Below, in pieces: positions 47,113 to 55,870 of a stretch of 64,000 bases of DNA (its first letter is position 1; each line of letters opens with the position of its first letter). Below the pieces are notes generated by a model. The model was not told the origin of the DNA. It ran no database searches and was given only the letters and a program-made list of their open reading frames with translations. Source of the DNA: Panacagrimonas perspica (GTDB lineage Bacteria > Pseudomonadota > Gammaproteobacteria > Nevskiales > Nevskiaceae); assembly GCF_004364935.1 (NCBI RefSeq), contig NZ_SOBT01000011.1, positions 186,001-250,000 on the forward strand, read 5' to 3'. Both the position numbers and the translations under genes were made by a program.

Positions 47113-48738
47113 ATGGCCTTCACCGCACAGGTCCCGCAGCCAGCCAAGACTTACGACGCGATCGTCGTCGGCGCCGGCATTTCGGGCATGTACATGCTGT
47201 ACCGCCTGCGGGAGCAGGGGCTCCGGGTGAAGGTGCTCGAAGCCGGCACCAGCGTCGGCGGTACCTGGTACTGGAACCGCTATCCGGGCGCCCGCGTCGA
47301 CTCGCAGGCCTACGTCTACCAGTACTGGTTCTCCGACGAACTGCTCGACGAGTGGAGCTGGCCCGAACGTTTTCCGGACCAGACCGTGATGGAGAAATAT
47401 CTCAATCACGTGGCGGATCGTTTCGATCTGCGCGAAAACATCCAGTTCAACACGCGCGTCAAGGCCGCCCGATACGACGAGAAGAGCGGCCGCTGGACCA
47501 TCACGACGATGATGGGCGAAGTGTTCGACACGCAGTACGCCGCATTCTGCACCGGTGGTATCTCGGCACCGCTGGTGCCGTCGTTTCCGGGCCATGAGAA
47601 GTTCAGGGGGCAGATCATCCACACCGCCCGCTGGCCCAAGGAGGAGGTCGATTTCTCCGGCCTGCGCGTGGGCATCGTGGGCACCGGCGCCACCGGCATC
47701 CAGGTGATCCAGACCGTCGGGCCGCAGTGCGCGCACCTGACGGTGTTCCAGCGCACGCCGAACTACGCGGTGCCGATGCGCAATCCGAAGTACGGGCCCG
47801 GTGACATGCAGGCCTTCCGCGAGCGCTACGGCGATCTCAAGAAGCGCGTACATCGCACGTTCGCGGGCTTCGATTACGACTTCCAGGACAAGACGTTCCG
47901 CCAGACCGATCCCGAGGAGCGCGAGGCGATCCTCGAACGCCTGTGGGCCGACGGCTCGCTGGCGATGTGGATCGGTGGCTTCAGCGATCTGTTCACGGAC
48001 GCGGAGGTCAACGAGGAAATCTCGAAGTTCGTACGCGGCAAGATCCGCGAACGCATTCGCGATCCGAAAGTCGCCGACAAGCTGGTGCCGACGACGTACG
48101 GATTCGGAACGCGACGGGTTCCGCTGGAGACGCAGTATTACGAGACCTTCAACCGCGACAACGTGGAGCTGGTCGACATCAGCGACGAGAAGATCGAGGC
48201 GATCACCGCGAACGGGGTGCGCACGTCGAAGCAGGAATATCCGCTCGACCTGCTGATCTTCGCGACCGGGTTCGACGCGGGAACCGGTGCGCTGTCGGCC
48301 ATCGATGTCCGCGGCCGCGATAACATCTCGCTCAAGGAGAGCTGGAAACAGGGCATCCGCACGACGATGGGCCTGTCGGTGCACGGGTATCCCAACTTGT
48401 TCACGACGATGGCGCCGTTCGCGCCCGCGGCGGCGTTCTGCAACGTGCCGACCTGCCTGCAGCAGCAGGTCGACTGGATCAGCGACTGCATCCAGCACTC
48501 GCGCTCGAAGGGCGCGATGCGCGTCGAGCCGACGCGCGACATGGAAGACCGCTGGATCGCGCACCACGACGAAGTCGCCAACATGACGCTGATCACCAAG
48601 ACCCGGTCCTGGTACATGGGCAGCAACGTGGAGGGCAAGCCGCCGCGCCTGCTGTCGTACATGGGCGGTGTCGGTGCGTACCGGCAGCAGTGCGAGGATG
48701 TGAAGGCGAGTGGCTACGAAGGATTCTCGATGTCCTGA
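47113..48738 (+). CDS. Baeyer-Villiger flavin monooxygenase (cyclohexanone-monooxygenase type, BVMO 2)
   Basis: 541 residues from ATG 47113 with SD GAGGAGA. All BVMO signatures are canonical: FAD motif GAGISG, GGTWYWNRYPGARVDSQAYV, fingerprint FRGQIIHTARWP with His170, NADPH motif GTGATG, VFQRTPNY with the 2'-phosphate Arg, and the active-site Arg in FGTRRVPLETQYY. FATGFDAGTGALSAIDVRGR and SWYMGSNVEGK complete the fold. It inserts oxygen next to a ketone to form an ester or lactone; cyclic ketones, steroids or terpenoids are possible substrates. It is clearly paralogous to BVMO 1 along its whole length and ends at a strong terminator. Confidence 0.93.
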   Translation: MAFTAQVPQPAKTYDAIVVGAGISGMYMLYRLREQGLRVKVLEAGTSVGGTWYWNRYPGARVDSQAYVYQYWFSDELLDEWSWPERFPDQTVMEKYLNHVADRFDLRENIQFNTRVKAARYDEKSGRWTITTMMGEVFDTQYAAFCTGGISAPLVPSFPGHEKFRGQIIHTARWPKEEVDFSGLRVGIVGTGATGIQVIQTVGPQCAHLTVFQRTPNYAVPMRNPKYGPGDMQAFRERYGDLKKRVHRTFAGFDYDFQDKTFRQTDPEEREAILERLWADGSLAMWIGGFSDLFTDAEVNEEISKFVRGKIRERIRDPKVADKLVPTTYGFGTRRVPLETQYYETFNRDNVELVDISDEKIEAITANGVRTSKQEYPLDLLIFATGFDAGTGALSAIDVRGRDNISLKESWKQGIRTTMGLSVHGYPNLFTTMAPFAPAAAFCNVPTCLQQQVDWISDCIQHSRSKGAMRVEPTRDMEDRWIAHHDEVANMTLITKTRSWYMGSNVEGKPPRLLSYMGGVGAYRQQCEDVKASGYEGFSMS

Positions 48739-48755
48739 AGCCAACGTGATGCATG

Positions 48756-48790
48756 AAAAAAGGGCCGCATCAGCGGCCCTTTCTGTTTTC
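48756..48790. terminator. Bidirectional intrinsic terminator
   Basis: AGGGCCGC-ATCA-GCGGCCCT (48761-48780), an eight-pair stem with four-base loop, has AAAAAA on the left and TTTTCTGTTTT on the right. It can end BVMO 2 on the plus strand and the glutamine-rich gene on the minus strand. Confidence 0.88.
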
Positions 48791-48888
48791 CATGATCGTC
48801 CTGTGACGCAATGATCTCGACGATCGGTCCAAGCTACGCGGACGCCGCTGGCAATGACGCGCGCCGAGCGGACCCTGCGATCGTCATG

Positions 48889-49185
48889 CTATCGCCCGGC
48901 CTGTTTGTCGCCCTGCTTCTGATCCGGTTCGATCTGGTGGCGGCCCTGCTGGTCGCGCTTCGGATCCTGGTTGTTGCCCTGCTGCTGATCGCGATTGGAC
49001 TCGTTGCCCTGCTGTCCCTGCTGGCGCGACTGGCCGCCGTCAGACGGGTTGTCGCCCTGCTGACGGCTGCGGTTCGGGTCGTCCTGCTGACCCTGCTGCC
49101 GCGCTTGATCCGCCTGCTGCTGGGCGTCGGTCTTCTGGCCTTGCTGGCCCTGCTGATTGCGACTCTGGTCGTTCTTCTGATTCAT
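48889..49185 (-). CDS. Glutamine-rich, hydrophilic, probably disordered small protein
   Basis: 98 residues, of which 32 are Gln, with Asp, Gly, Asn, Arg and Lys making up most of the rest. There is one isoleucine and no Leu, Val, Phe, Tyr, Trp or Cys. Short units QQGQQG recur through the chain. It must be unfolded and very soluble, like hydrophilins or other desiccation/stress proteins, though I can name no family. The ATG (49183-49185) has SD GGAG at the right distance, but that SD lies in a strong hairpin. The opposite strand has a long open frame of poly-Leu/Val/Ala that is a mirror of this composition and not a credible gene. A terminator with a T-tract on this strand follows at 48756-48790. 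Confidence 0.72.
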   Translation of the reverse strand: MNQKNDQSRNQQGQQGQKTDAQQQADQARQQGQQDDPNRSRQQGDNPSDGGQSRQQGQQGNESNRDQQQGNNQDPKRDQQGRHQIEPDQKQGDKQAGR

Positions 49186-49190
49186 CAGAT

Positions 49191-49229
49191 TCTCCAGTGG
49201 TGGCCGGCAGAAATGCCGGACCCTGGAGA
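49191..49229 (-). promoter_or_regulatory. Hairpin masking the Shine-Dalgarno of the glutamine-rich gene
   Basis: Read on the minus strand: TCTCCAG, GGT, CCGGCA, loop TTTC, TGCCGG, CCACCA, CTGGAGA, then AATCTG... leading to the ATG. The two stems (seven and six perfect pairs, with a 3x6 internal loop) include the whole SD GGAG in the lower stem. Such a structure would limit ribosome access until melted, bound or unfolded, as in RNA thermometers or other translational switches. Confidence 0.6.
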
Positions 49230-49525
49230 GGTCGCAGGGAGCATACCCAGGTGGCCGATCCGCGCAGAAATCGGCGACTTATTCGGATAAATACTAGCGC
49301 GCGCCCGTGTGCACTCGAACGCGTGATCAAGGCTCGGGCGCTCTGCCTTGCTCCGGTCGATTCCATTCGTTTTGCCGTGAAGCCGGATGCGCTGCGGTGT
49401 GCAGGCTGCGAGGCCTGGAACGGGCCTTCATGCGGCGCAGGGTTGTAAGCTGCGATCAGCGATGGGTGAATCGCACAGATCGATCGACGACCCGCAACGA
49501 GGTCATCAACGGGAGGAGCTTTGCC
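49230..49525. promoter_or_regulatory. Divergent promoter region of the glutamine-rich gene and BVMO 3
   Basis: The rest of the 340-base gap. An AT-rich patch, GACTTATTCGGATAAATACT (49273-49292), is the only obvious promoter-like stretch and, read leftwards, lies about 45 bases beyond the SD hairpin. A strong SD, GGGAGGAG (49511-49518), serves BVMO 3. I see no repeat or RNA gene here. Confidence 0.4.
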
Positions 49526-50983
49526 ATGCGCAACACGCATTTCGATGTCCTGATCCTCGGTGCGGGTCTCTCCGGCATCGGCGCTGCCTGCCACCTGACG
49601 CGCAAGCTCAAGAACAAGACCTACGCGATCCTCGAGCGGCGCAGCGCCATCGGCGGAACCTGGGACCTGTTTCGTTATCCGGGCATCCGGTCGGACTCGG
49701 ACATGTCGACCTTCGGATACAACTTCCGTCCCTGGCGCGAACCCAAGGTGCTGGCCGACGGCGCGTCGATCAAGCGCTACGTCAACGACGCGGCCGGGCA
49801 GTACGGGGTCACGCCGCACATCCACTTCGGCCGCAAGGTATTGCGCGCGGACTGGTCGTCCGCGAAGACGCTGTGGTCGGTGACGGTGCTCAACGAGCAG
49901 ACCGGCGTCGAAGAGATCTACACCGCGCCGTTCGTCATCGCGGCCACCGGCTACTACAGCTATGACGGTGGCTTCACGCCGGAATTCCCGGGCAGCAAGG
50001 AGTTCAAGGGGCAGATCGTCCACCCGCAGCACTGGCCCGAGCAGCTCGACTACGCGGGCAAGAAGGTCGTCGTCATCGGTAGCGGTGCCACCGCCATCAC
50101 GCTGGTGCCCTCGATGGCCGCAGGCGGCGCGAAGGTGACGATGCTGCAGCGCTCGCCGACCTACGTGCTGTCAGTGCCCGCGGTCGATCCGCTGTGGTCC
50201 AAGCTGTCGCGCTTCATGCCGTCCAAGGCCGTGTACCTGGCCACGCGCATCCGCAACATCGGCTTGCAGCGTGCGCTGTTCGTCGCGTCGCGTGAACGGC
50301 CCAAGGTCGTCAAGCGGCTGCTGCACAAGCTCACCGCGCACCAGCTCGGCGGCGAAGTCGACATCAAGCACTTCTCGCCGCGCTACAACCCCTGGGACGA
50401 GCGCCTGTGCGTCGTGCCCGATGGCGATCTGTTCCGCGCGCTGCGCAAGGGCGCGGCGCATATCGTCACCGACAAGATCAAGGCCTTCGATGCGACCGGC
50501 ATCCAGCTGGAATCCGGCGGACATCTCGACGCCGACATCATCGTCACCGCGACCGGACTGAACCTTCAGCTCTTCGGCGGCGCGAAGATGAACATCGACG
50601 GTGAGCCCGTCGTCATCAAGGAGCGGCTGGTCTACAAGGGGATGATGATCGACCGAGTGCCGAACCTGCTCGCGATCTTCGGCTACACCAATGCGTCTTG
50701 GACGCTGAAGGCCGACATCGTCACCGAGCACTTCATCCGCATGATCGCGCACATGGACAAGAAGAAGTTCAAGACCGTCACGCCGCGTGCGAAGGGCATC
50801 AAGCTCACGCAGGACACGGTGATGGGAAGCCTGGCGTCGGGTTATGTGCGACGTGGCGCCGACAACCTGCCGCGGCAGGGCGACAAGGCGCCGTGGACGG
50901 TGCTCAACGATTACCTGCGCGATGCGGCGGCGCTGAAGCTGGGGTCGGTGACGAACAAGGCGCTGGAGTACGAGGCGCGCTGA
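49526..50983 (+). CDS. EthA-like flavin monooxygenase (BVMO 3)
   Basis: 485 residues from ATG 49526. It is close in length and sequence to mycobacterial EthA (489 residues), the BVMO that activates ethionamide and oxidises ketones and thioethers. Shared blocks are GGTWDLFRYPGIRSDSDM, fingerprint FKGQIVHPQHWP with His166, VVIGSGATAITLVPSMA, MLQRSPTYVLS, HYNPWDERLC-like RYNPWDERLCVVPDGDLFRA, TATGLNLQLFGGAKMNIDGE and GYTNASWTLKAD. It is a different subfamily from BVMO 1 and 2. It has its own strong SD, GGGAGGAG, and is followed by a half copy of the palindromic repeat. Confidence 0.93.
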   Translation: MRNTHFDVLILGAGLSGIGAACHLTRKLKNKTYAILERRSAIGGTWDLFRYPGIRSDSDMSTFGYNFRPWREPKVLADGASIKRYVNDAAGQYGVTPHIHFGRKVLRADWSSAKTLWSVTVLNEQTGVEEIYTAPFVIAATGYYSYDGGFTPEFPGSKEFKGQIVHPQHWPEQLDYAGKKVVVIGSGATAITLVPSMAAGGAKVTMLQRSPTYVLSVPAVDPLWSKLSRFMPSKAVYLATRIRNIGLQRALFVASRERPKVVKRLLHKLTAHQLGGEVDIKHFSPRYNPWDERLCVVPDGDLFRALRKGAAHIVTDKIKAFDATGIQLESGGHLDADIIVTATGLNLQLFGGAKMNIDGEPVVIKERLVYKGMMIDRVPNLLAIFGYTNASWTLKADIVTEHFIRMIAHMDKKKFKTVTPRAKGIKLTQDTVMGSLASGYVRRGADNLPRQGDKAPWTVLNDYLRDAAALKLGSVTNKALEYEAR

Positions 50984-51030
50984 GCGTTGATGCAGCCGGG
51001 ACGAGATCGCGGTATCGGCACGTTGGGGAT

Positions 51031-51053
51031 TCCCGGACTTCGTCCGGGCTACG
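51031..51053. repeat. Intergenic palindromic repeat, half copy 8
   Basis: CCCGGACTTCGTCCGGGCTACG, the right arm of the GACGAAGTCCGGG subtype, itself a short hairpin (CCCGGAC/GTCCGGG). It lies between the convergent BVMO 3 and small membrane protein genes and could end both. Confidence 0.75.
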
Positions 51054-51064
51054 GGGGCCTTTCT

Positions 51065-51307
51065 TCAGGTCTTGAACAGCAAGGCTGGTCCGTTGCGCAG
51101 GCGGGCTTCATCGGCGTCGAGGTCCTCGCGCACGTCGGCAGCCTGATCGACCGTTGGGGCCGACACGGCTCGGGAAGCCGCACGCTCGTCGCGTTCTTCC
51201 GAATGCTGGGAAGACTCGTCGATCAGTGCATGCAGCTGCACGGAACCGAGCAGGAAGATCGAGACCAGAACGATCTTGAGTCCGTCGCCGAAATCGAATT
51301 CGTCCAT
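51065..51307 (-). CDS. Small single-pass membrane protein of unknown function
   Basis: 80 residues from ATG 51305-51307, chosen because ATGGAGCG provides an SD six bases upstream; the frame extends further to 51346. Sequence: a short acidic start (MDEFDFGDG), one membrane helix (LKIVLVSIFLLGSVQLHAL, about residues 10-28), then a charged, probably disordered tail rich in Glu, Asp, Arg and Ala. No family is recognised. It follows the MalT/AlkS-type regulator gene by 67 bases on the same strand and may be cotranscribed with it. Confidence 0.6.
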   Translation of the reverse strand: MDEFDFGDGLKIVLVSIFLLGSVQLHALIDESSQHSEERDERAASRAVSAPTVDQAADVREDLDADEARLRNGPALLFKT

Positions 51308-51374
51308 GACACGCTCCATCTGGATTCGCTGAGGACAAGCCAGCAATCGGCGGACCCGGGTGCCTCCGGCGCGA

Positions 51375-54122
51375 TCAGGCGGGTGCGGAGAACAGGTTCT
51401 GCCGGCGCGATTCGGTCACGGCCTGGGCGCGCGTGGAGACGCCGAGCTTCACGAAGATGTTCTTCAGGTACCACTTCACCGTCTCGACGCCGATGGCGAG
51501 CGCGCGCGCGATCTCCTTGTTCGAGCGCCCCTGCTCGAGCAGGCGCAGCACCTCGGTTTCGCGCGCGGTGAGTTCCGCGACGCGTGTGCGCGAACCCGAC
51601 TGGCCGCGCACACCGTGTGCCGGATGCCGGCTGATCATCAGCAGGCGTTGGGCCGTGGCGCTGAAGCGCACGCCCTCGCCGGCGTCGGCACCGTGCTTGC
51701 GGCAATGGTCGCGCGCGCGTTCCAGGATCGTGATCAGCGGCGGCCCCTCGTCGAGCAGCGAGCGGATCAGACCCAGCGGAACGGCCTCGTCGACGGTATC
51801 GAGCAGCGCGCGTTCGGCTTCCGCGGCCTCACCATCGAGGTCCAGCGCCACCGACAGCAGGATGCGCATGACCAGTTCCTGCAGCTTCTGTCCGCGGCGC
51901 GTGGCGGCGGCGATCTGTGCACGCAGGATGCCCACCGCCAGCCCCGCGGTGCCGCGCGCGCACAGCAGGCGCGCCTTGGCGGTCGCGATATAGACGCGCA
52001 CCTCGTCGCTGTCGGTGGGCTGCTGGCGGGTGTCGACCTCGGCCAGGATCTGCTCGGCGCCGCGCACGTCCCCCCCGGTCAGCTTCACGCGCACGCGTTC
52101 GCAGGCCACCGCGACGCGCAGCCGGTCGAGCGACAGCGCGCGTCCCGTGTCCTCGCCTTCCTGGAGGATCGCCAGCGCTTCCTCGGCGTCGCCCTTGAGC
52201 AGCATCAGGCGGCTGCTCGACAGGTAGGTCGCGGTGTAGAAATCCACGACGCCGCCTTCGAAGCCGAGCACGCGGCTGTCGCTGAGCAGGCGCTCGGCCC
52301 GGGCCAGATCATTCTCTTCGTACAAGAGCTGGCCGAGCAGCGCGCCGGCGAGCCGCGCTGCGTGGGACTGGCGTCCGGCCGTACGGATCGCCACGTCCAT
52401 CGCGCCCGAGAACATCTCGCGCGCCGCACCCAGGCGCCCTGCGCTCTGCGCGGCGATGCCGTCGAAACAGCGGCCGTAGACCGCCGCGAAGACACCCTCG
52501 ACCCGATCCTGATAGGCGCGCGCCGACAGCATCAGCGGCGCGACCTTGCCGTAGTCCGAGGCCCGGATGTAGCAGTACGCCCGGATGTTGGCGGCCACCG
52601 CGACGGCCCAGGGCGAGAACTTGTCGACCTGCGAGAGGACCGGCTTCACGAGTTGCTCGACGCCGGTGATCTGGTCCGCGTAGACGCTGTTGCACGCGCG
52701 CACGCACTTGGCCTCGTCGAGCAGCAGCGCCTTCTGCTGCGGCGGCGCGGCCTCGGCGAGGCGCTCGACGTGCCACAGCGCTTCCATCGATTCCTGGCGG
52801 CGATGCGTCAGGCAGGTGGCCCAGGCGATGGCCATCTGCAGGCGTGGGCGGTCGAACAGCGCGGTGCGCGGCAACTGGCTGACCAGGTTCAGCAAGGTCG
52901 ACATGTGACTGTGTTCGACCAGGTTCATCGCATCGCGCTCGACCAGCGCGACGGCCTCGGAGGTCTCTTCGGCGAGCAGAGCGTGCTTCACCGCATCGGC
53001 GGTGTGGCCGCGCGACGAAAACCACTCGGCGGCCGCCAGATGCAGATCCTTGATCTTGTCCGGCATCTGCTTCTGCAGGCGCCGGTGCAGGAAGCGCGCG
53101 AACAGGTGGTGGTAGCGGAACCACTGCCGCTCCTCGTCCATCGGCAGCAGGAACATCTCCTGCTTTTCCAGCGCCTCGAGCCGTGCCGTGCTGTCCTTCT
53201 TGCCGGTCACCGCGGCACAGAGATCGCCGCAGAGGCGGTCCAGCACCGAGGTCTTGAGCATGAAGCTGACCTGGTCCGCCGGCAGGTTGTCGACGACGTT
53301 CTCGGCCAGGTATTCGCCGATGTCGTTGGATGCGCCCGAGGTCCATTGCAGGATGCGCTCGTGATCGCCGGACTCGCGCAGCGACAGCGAGGCAAGCTGC
53401 AGCGCGGCCGCCCAGCCTTCGGTACTGCGCCACAGCGCGACCAGGTCTTCGGGCCGAAGATCCAGCGATTTCACCGAGGTCAGGTAGGTGCGCGATTCCT
53501 CGAAATCGAAGCGCAGCCGCGCGGCGTCAATTTCGACCAGCTCGTTCTGCACGCGCAGGCGGGCCAGCGGAATGCCGGTTCGCGTGCGGCTGGCGACGAC
53601 GACGTGCAGGTTGGGCGGGCTGCGCGACAGCAGCATCTGCAGCGTCTCGTGCACGCGCGACTCGGTGACCAGGTGCCAGTCGTCGAGGAACAGCACAAAG
53701 TCGGCGTCGTGCAGCGAAAGATCATTGACCAGCGTGTCGATGACGAAGTCGACGGCGCTGCCCGGGCTGGCCTCGATCACGTCGCGCAAGCCTTCGCCCA
53801 TGTCGGGCTCGGCGCTGCGCACGGCCTCGACCAGGTATCCGAGGAAGCGGTTGAGATCGTTGTCGGATGAATCGACGGCGAGCCAGGCCACCGAGGTGCC
53901 GGCCTCGCGAAGCTGGGCATGCCACTGCGTCGCCAGCGTCGTCTTGCCGAAGCCCGCAGGCCCGTAGACCAGCGCCAGCTTGCGCGACAAGGTCTCGCGC
54001 AAGGTTTCGATGAGCTGCGGCCGCTCGATCAGCGTCCCGCGGTTGGACGGAGGCCGCAGCTTGGTACTGACCAGGGGCTTGGGCCGCGTGCCGGTATTGT
54101 TCTTGTTCGCTGCGCGCTTCAT
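51375..54122 (-). CDS. LuxR-family ATP-dependent regulator (MalT/AlkS type)
   Basis: A 915-residue LAL activator. Order: N-terminal STAND ATPase with Walker A VYGPAGFGKTTLATQW (about residues 52-67), Walker B FVLFLDDWHLV, a winged-helix-like region through FRYHHLFARFLHRRLQKQMP, a long run of TPR-like helices (roughly 370-800), and the C-terminal LuxR helix-turn-helix ELTARETEVLRLLEQGRSNK, then EIARALAIGVETVKWYLKNI. The start MKRAANKNNTGTRPK is the first methionine before the conserved LVSTKLRPP motif. MalT/AlkS proteins bind ATP and a small inducer and activate neighbouring catabolic operons. Being inside the monooxygenase cluster, it is the likely activator of the BVMO genes, an inference from context only. 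Confidence 0.92.
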   Translation of the reverse strand: MKRAANKNNTGTRPKPLVSTKLRPPSNRGTLIERPQLIETLRETLSRKLALVYGPAGFGKTTLATQWHAQLREAGTSVAWLAVDSSDNDLNRFLGYLVEAVRSAEPDMGEGLRDVIEASPGSAVDFVIDTLVNDLSLHDADFVLFLDDWHLVTESRVHETLQMLLSRSPPNLHVVVASRTRTGIPLARLRVQNELVEIDAARLRFDFEESRTYLTSVKSLDLRPEDLVALWRSTEGWAAALQLASLSLRESGDHERILQWTSGASNDIGEYLAENVVDNLPADQVSFMLKTSVLDRLCGDLCAAVTGKKDSTARLEALEKQEMFLLPMDEERQWFRYHHLFARFLHRRLQKQMPDKIKDLHLAAAEWFSSRGHTADAVKHALLAEETSEAVALVERDAMNLVEHSHMSTLLNLVSQLPRTALFDRPRLQMAIAWATCLTHRRQESMEALWHVERLAEAAPPQQKALLLDEAKCVRACNSVYADQITGVEQLVKPVLSQVDKFSPWAVAVAANIRAYCYIRASDYGKVAPLMLSARAYQDRVEGVFAAVYGRCFDGIAAQSAGRLGAAREMFSGAMDVAIRTAGRQSHAARLAGALLGQLLYEENDLARAERLLSDSRVLGFEGGVVDFYTATYLSSSRLMLLKGDAEEALAILQEGEDTGRALSLDRLRVAVACERVRVKLTGGDVRGAEQILAEVDTRQQPTDSDEVRVYIATAKARLLCARGTAGLAVGILRAQIAAATRRGQKLQELVMRILLSVALDLDGEAAEAERALLDTVDEAVPLGLIRSLLDEGPPLITILERARDHCRKHGADAGEGVRFSATAQRLLMISRHPAHGVRGQSGSRTRVAELTARETEVLRLLEQGRSNKEIARALAIGVETVKWYLKNIFVKLGVSTRAQAVTESRRQNLFSAPA

Positions 54123-54204
54123 TTCCGTTCGAGCATCACCGATACAGGGTTTTATCGGAGTGCCGGGCGCAAGTCCACGCGCGCAGGGAAGAACGGCAGC
54201 CGTG

Positions 54205-55824
54205 TCAGCCGCGCAGCATCGCCTGCGCAGCGTTGCGCCCACAGGCGCCCATCACGCCGCCGCCCGGGTGGGCCGCGGCGCCGCACAGGAACAGGCCCGG
54301 CACGGGTGTCGCGTAGTCACCCCAGCCCGGTACCGGACGGAAGCTGAAGAGCTGATGCAGCGGCATGGCGCCCTGGAAGATGTTGCCGCCGGTGAGATTG
54401 AAACGGCGCTCCAGGTCGGGCGGCGCCAGCACTTCGCGATGCAGCACACTGGCCGCGAAGTTGGGCGCATGCTCGTTGATCTGCGAGATGCAGCGGTCGG
54501 CGAACACGTCGCGCAGGCTGTCCCAGCCCGCTTCGGTCGGGGTATACGGCGCGTACTGCACGAACAGGTTCACGATGTGGTGACCGGCCGGCGCGAGCGT
54601 CGTGTCCACGCTGCTCGGGATCACCATCTCGATCACCGGCCGTTGGCTTGGCATGCCGCGCCGCGCATCCTCGTAGGCGCGCTCGAGGTCTTCTGGCATC
54701 GAGTTGATGTGGATCGTGCCGCGATGCTCCGGGCCGACCGCGCCGCCGCGATCCGGCATGCAGCGGAAGCGCGGCAATTCGGAGACGGCGAGATTGATCT
54801 TCACCGCGGCGCTCGAGTAGTCGATCCGGCGCACGGCGCGCCGGAAGTCTGCGGGCAGCGCATCGGCGCGGACCAGATGCTCGAACGTGACCTGGGCGGT
54901 GGCGTTGGAAGCCACTTGCCGGGCGCGGATCATCTCGCCGTTGCCTAGCCGCACGCCGCAGGCGCGGCCGTTCTCGACCAGGATCTCGGCCACCGGCGCA
55001 TCACAACGGATCTCGACGCCCGACGCCTGTGCCGAGCGTGCCATCGCCTGCGTCAGCGCTCCCATGCCGCCTTCCACATAGCCCCAGACACCACGCGCAC
55101 CGCCGGCCATGCCCATGACGTGGTGCAGCAGCACATAGCCGGAACCGGCAGCGGAGGGCGGGGCGAAGCTGCCGATGATCGCGTCGGTGGCGAGCGTGCC
55201 CTTCAGCTCCGGCGATTCGAACCAGCGATCGAGCACCGGCGTCGCGGCGCCCGTCAGGATCTCGATGGCCTCCGGCAGATCGGGGCCCAGCTTCTTCATC
55301 GCCCGATACAGCGCGCTGCCGCGGCGCAGGTTGCGCAGGCGGTCCATGAAGCCGCGACGGCGCCACTCGGCGGGCAGCGGCAGCAGGTCGGGCGGCGTGT
55401 CCATCAGCGCCGGCTCGAGGTGCTCGGCGATACGCGTCAGCAGCGCTTCGTACTTCGGGTAGGCCTCGGCATCGCGCGCCGAGAATTTCGCGATCTCGCT
55501 GCGATTGAGTTCCGCGTCCGGCCCCATCAGCAGCGAACGGCCGTCCGCGAACGGCGTGAACGACGAAGGGCTGCGCGGCAGAACCTTGTAGCCGAATTGC
55601 GTGAGCCGCAGATCGCGTTCGATCTCCGGCAGCAGCAGGCTGACCACGTACGAGGCGGTGGACGTGCGATAGCCCGGCGCGATCTCCTCGGTGACGCAGG
55701 CGCCGCCGACGAGGCCGCGCCGTTCGAGAACCAGCACCTTGCGGCCGGCTTTTGCGAGATAGGCGGCGCAGACCAGGCCGTTGTGGCCGGCGCCGATGAT
55801 CAGGGTGTCGTAGGTCGCGTTCAC
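54205..55824 (-). CDS. PYROXD2-like FAD-dependent oxidoreductase (phytoene-desaturase superfamily)
   Basis: 539 residues. The N-terminal dinucleotide-binding motif IIGAGHNGLVCAAYLAKAGR is followed by VLERRGLVGGACVTEEIAPG, the typical opening of the PYROXD2/CrtI-like amine-oxidase superfamily. The C-terminus has GNIFQGAMPLHQLFSFRPVP, PGLFLCGAAAHPGGGVMGAC and GRNAAQAMLRG, closing the FAD site. Bacterial members occur in carotenoid-like and degradation contexts, but their reaction is mostly unknown. The ATG at 55822-55824 fits the motif position. It is upstream of the LAL regulator on the same strand (82-base gap) and divergent from the DUF3293 gene. Confidence 0.9.
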   Translation of the reverse strand: MNATYDTLIIGAGHNGLVCAAYLAKAGRKVLVLERRGLVGGACVTEEIAPGYRTSTASYVVSLLLPEIERDLRLTQFGYKVLPRSPSSFTPFADGRSLLMGPDAELNRSEIAKFSARDAEAYPKYEALLTRIAEHLEPALMDTPPDLLPLPAEWRRRGFMDRLRNLRRGSALYRAMKKLGPDLPEAIEILTGAATPVLDRWFESPELKGTLATDAIIGSFAPPSAAGSGYVLLHHVMGMAGGARGVWGYVEGGMGALTQAMARSAQASGVEIRCDAPVAEILVENGRACGVRLGNGEMIRARQVASNATAQVTFEHLVRADALPADFRRAVRRIDYSSAAVKINLAVSELPRFRCMPDRGGAVGPEHRGTIHINSMPEDLERAYEDARRGMPSQRPVIEMVIPSSVDTTLAPAGHHIVNLFVQYAPYTPTEAGWDSLRDVFADRCISQINEHAPNFAASVLHREVLAPPDLERRFNLTGGNIFQGAMPLHQLFSFRPVPGWGDYATPVPGLFLCGAAAHPGGGVMGACGRNAAQAMLRG

Positions 55825-55870
55825 GGAGTCGGGCCTGTTGCGCGGTTGCGCGCGCGGCTACTGTGCGTCA

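Noticed and set aside
48811-49290. A plus-strand open frame rich in Leu, Val and Ala that looks like a multi-pass membrane protein
   Set aside because: It is the exact antisense of the glutamine-rich gene: CAG/CTG complementarity turns Gln codons into Leu codons. It has no ribosome-binding site and overlaps the terminator-to-hairpin layout that fits the minus strand.
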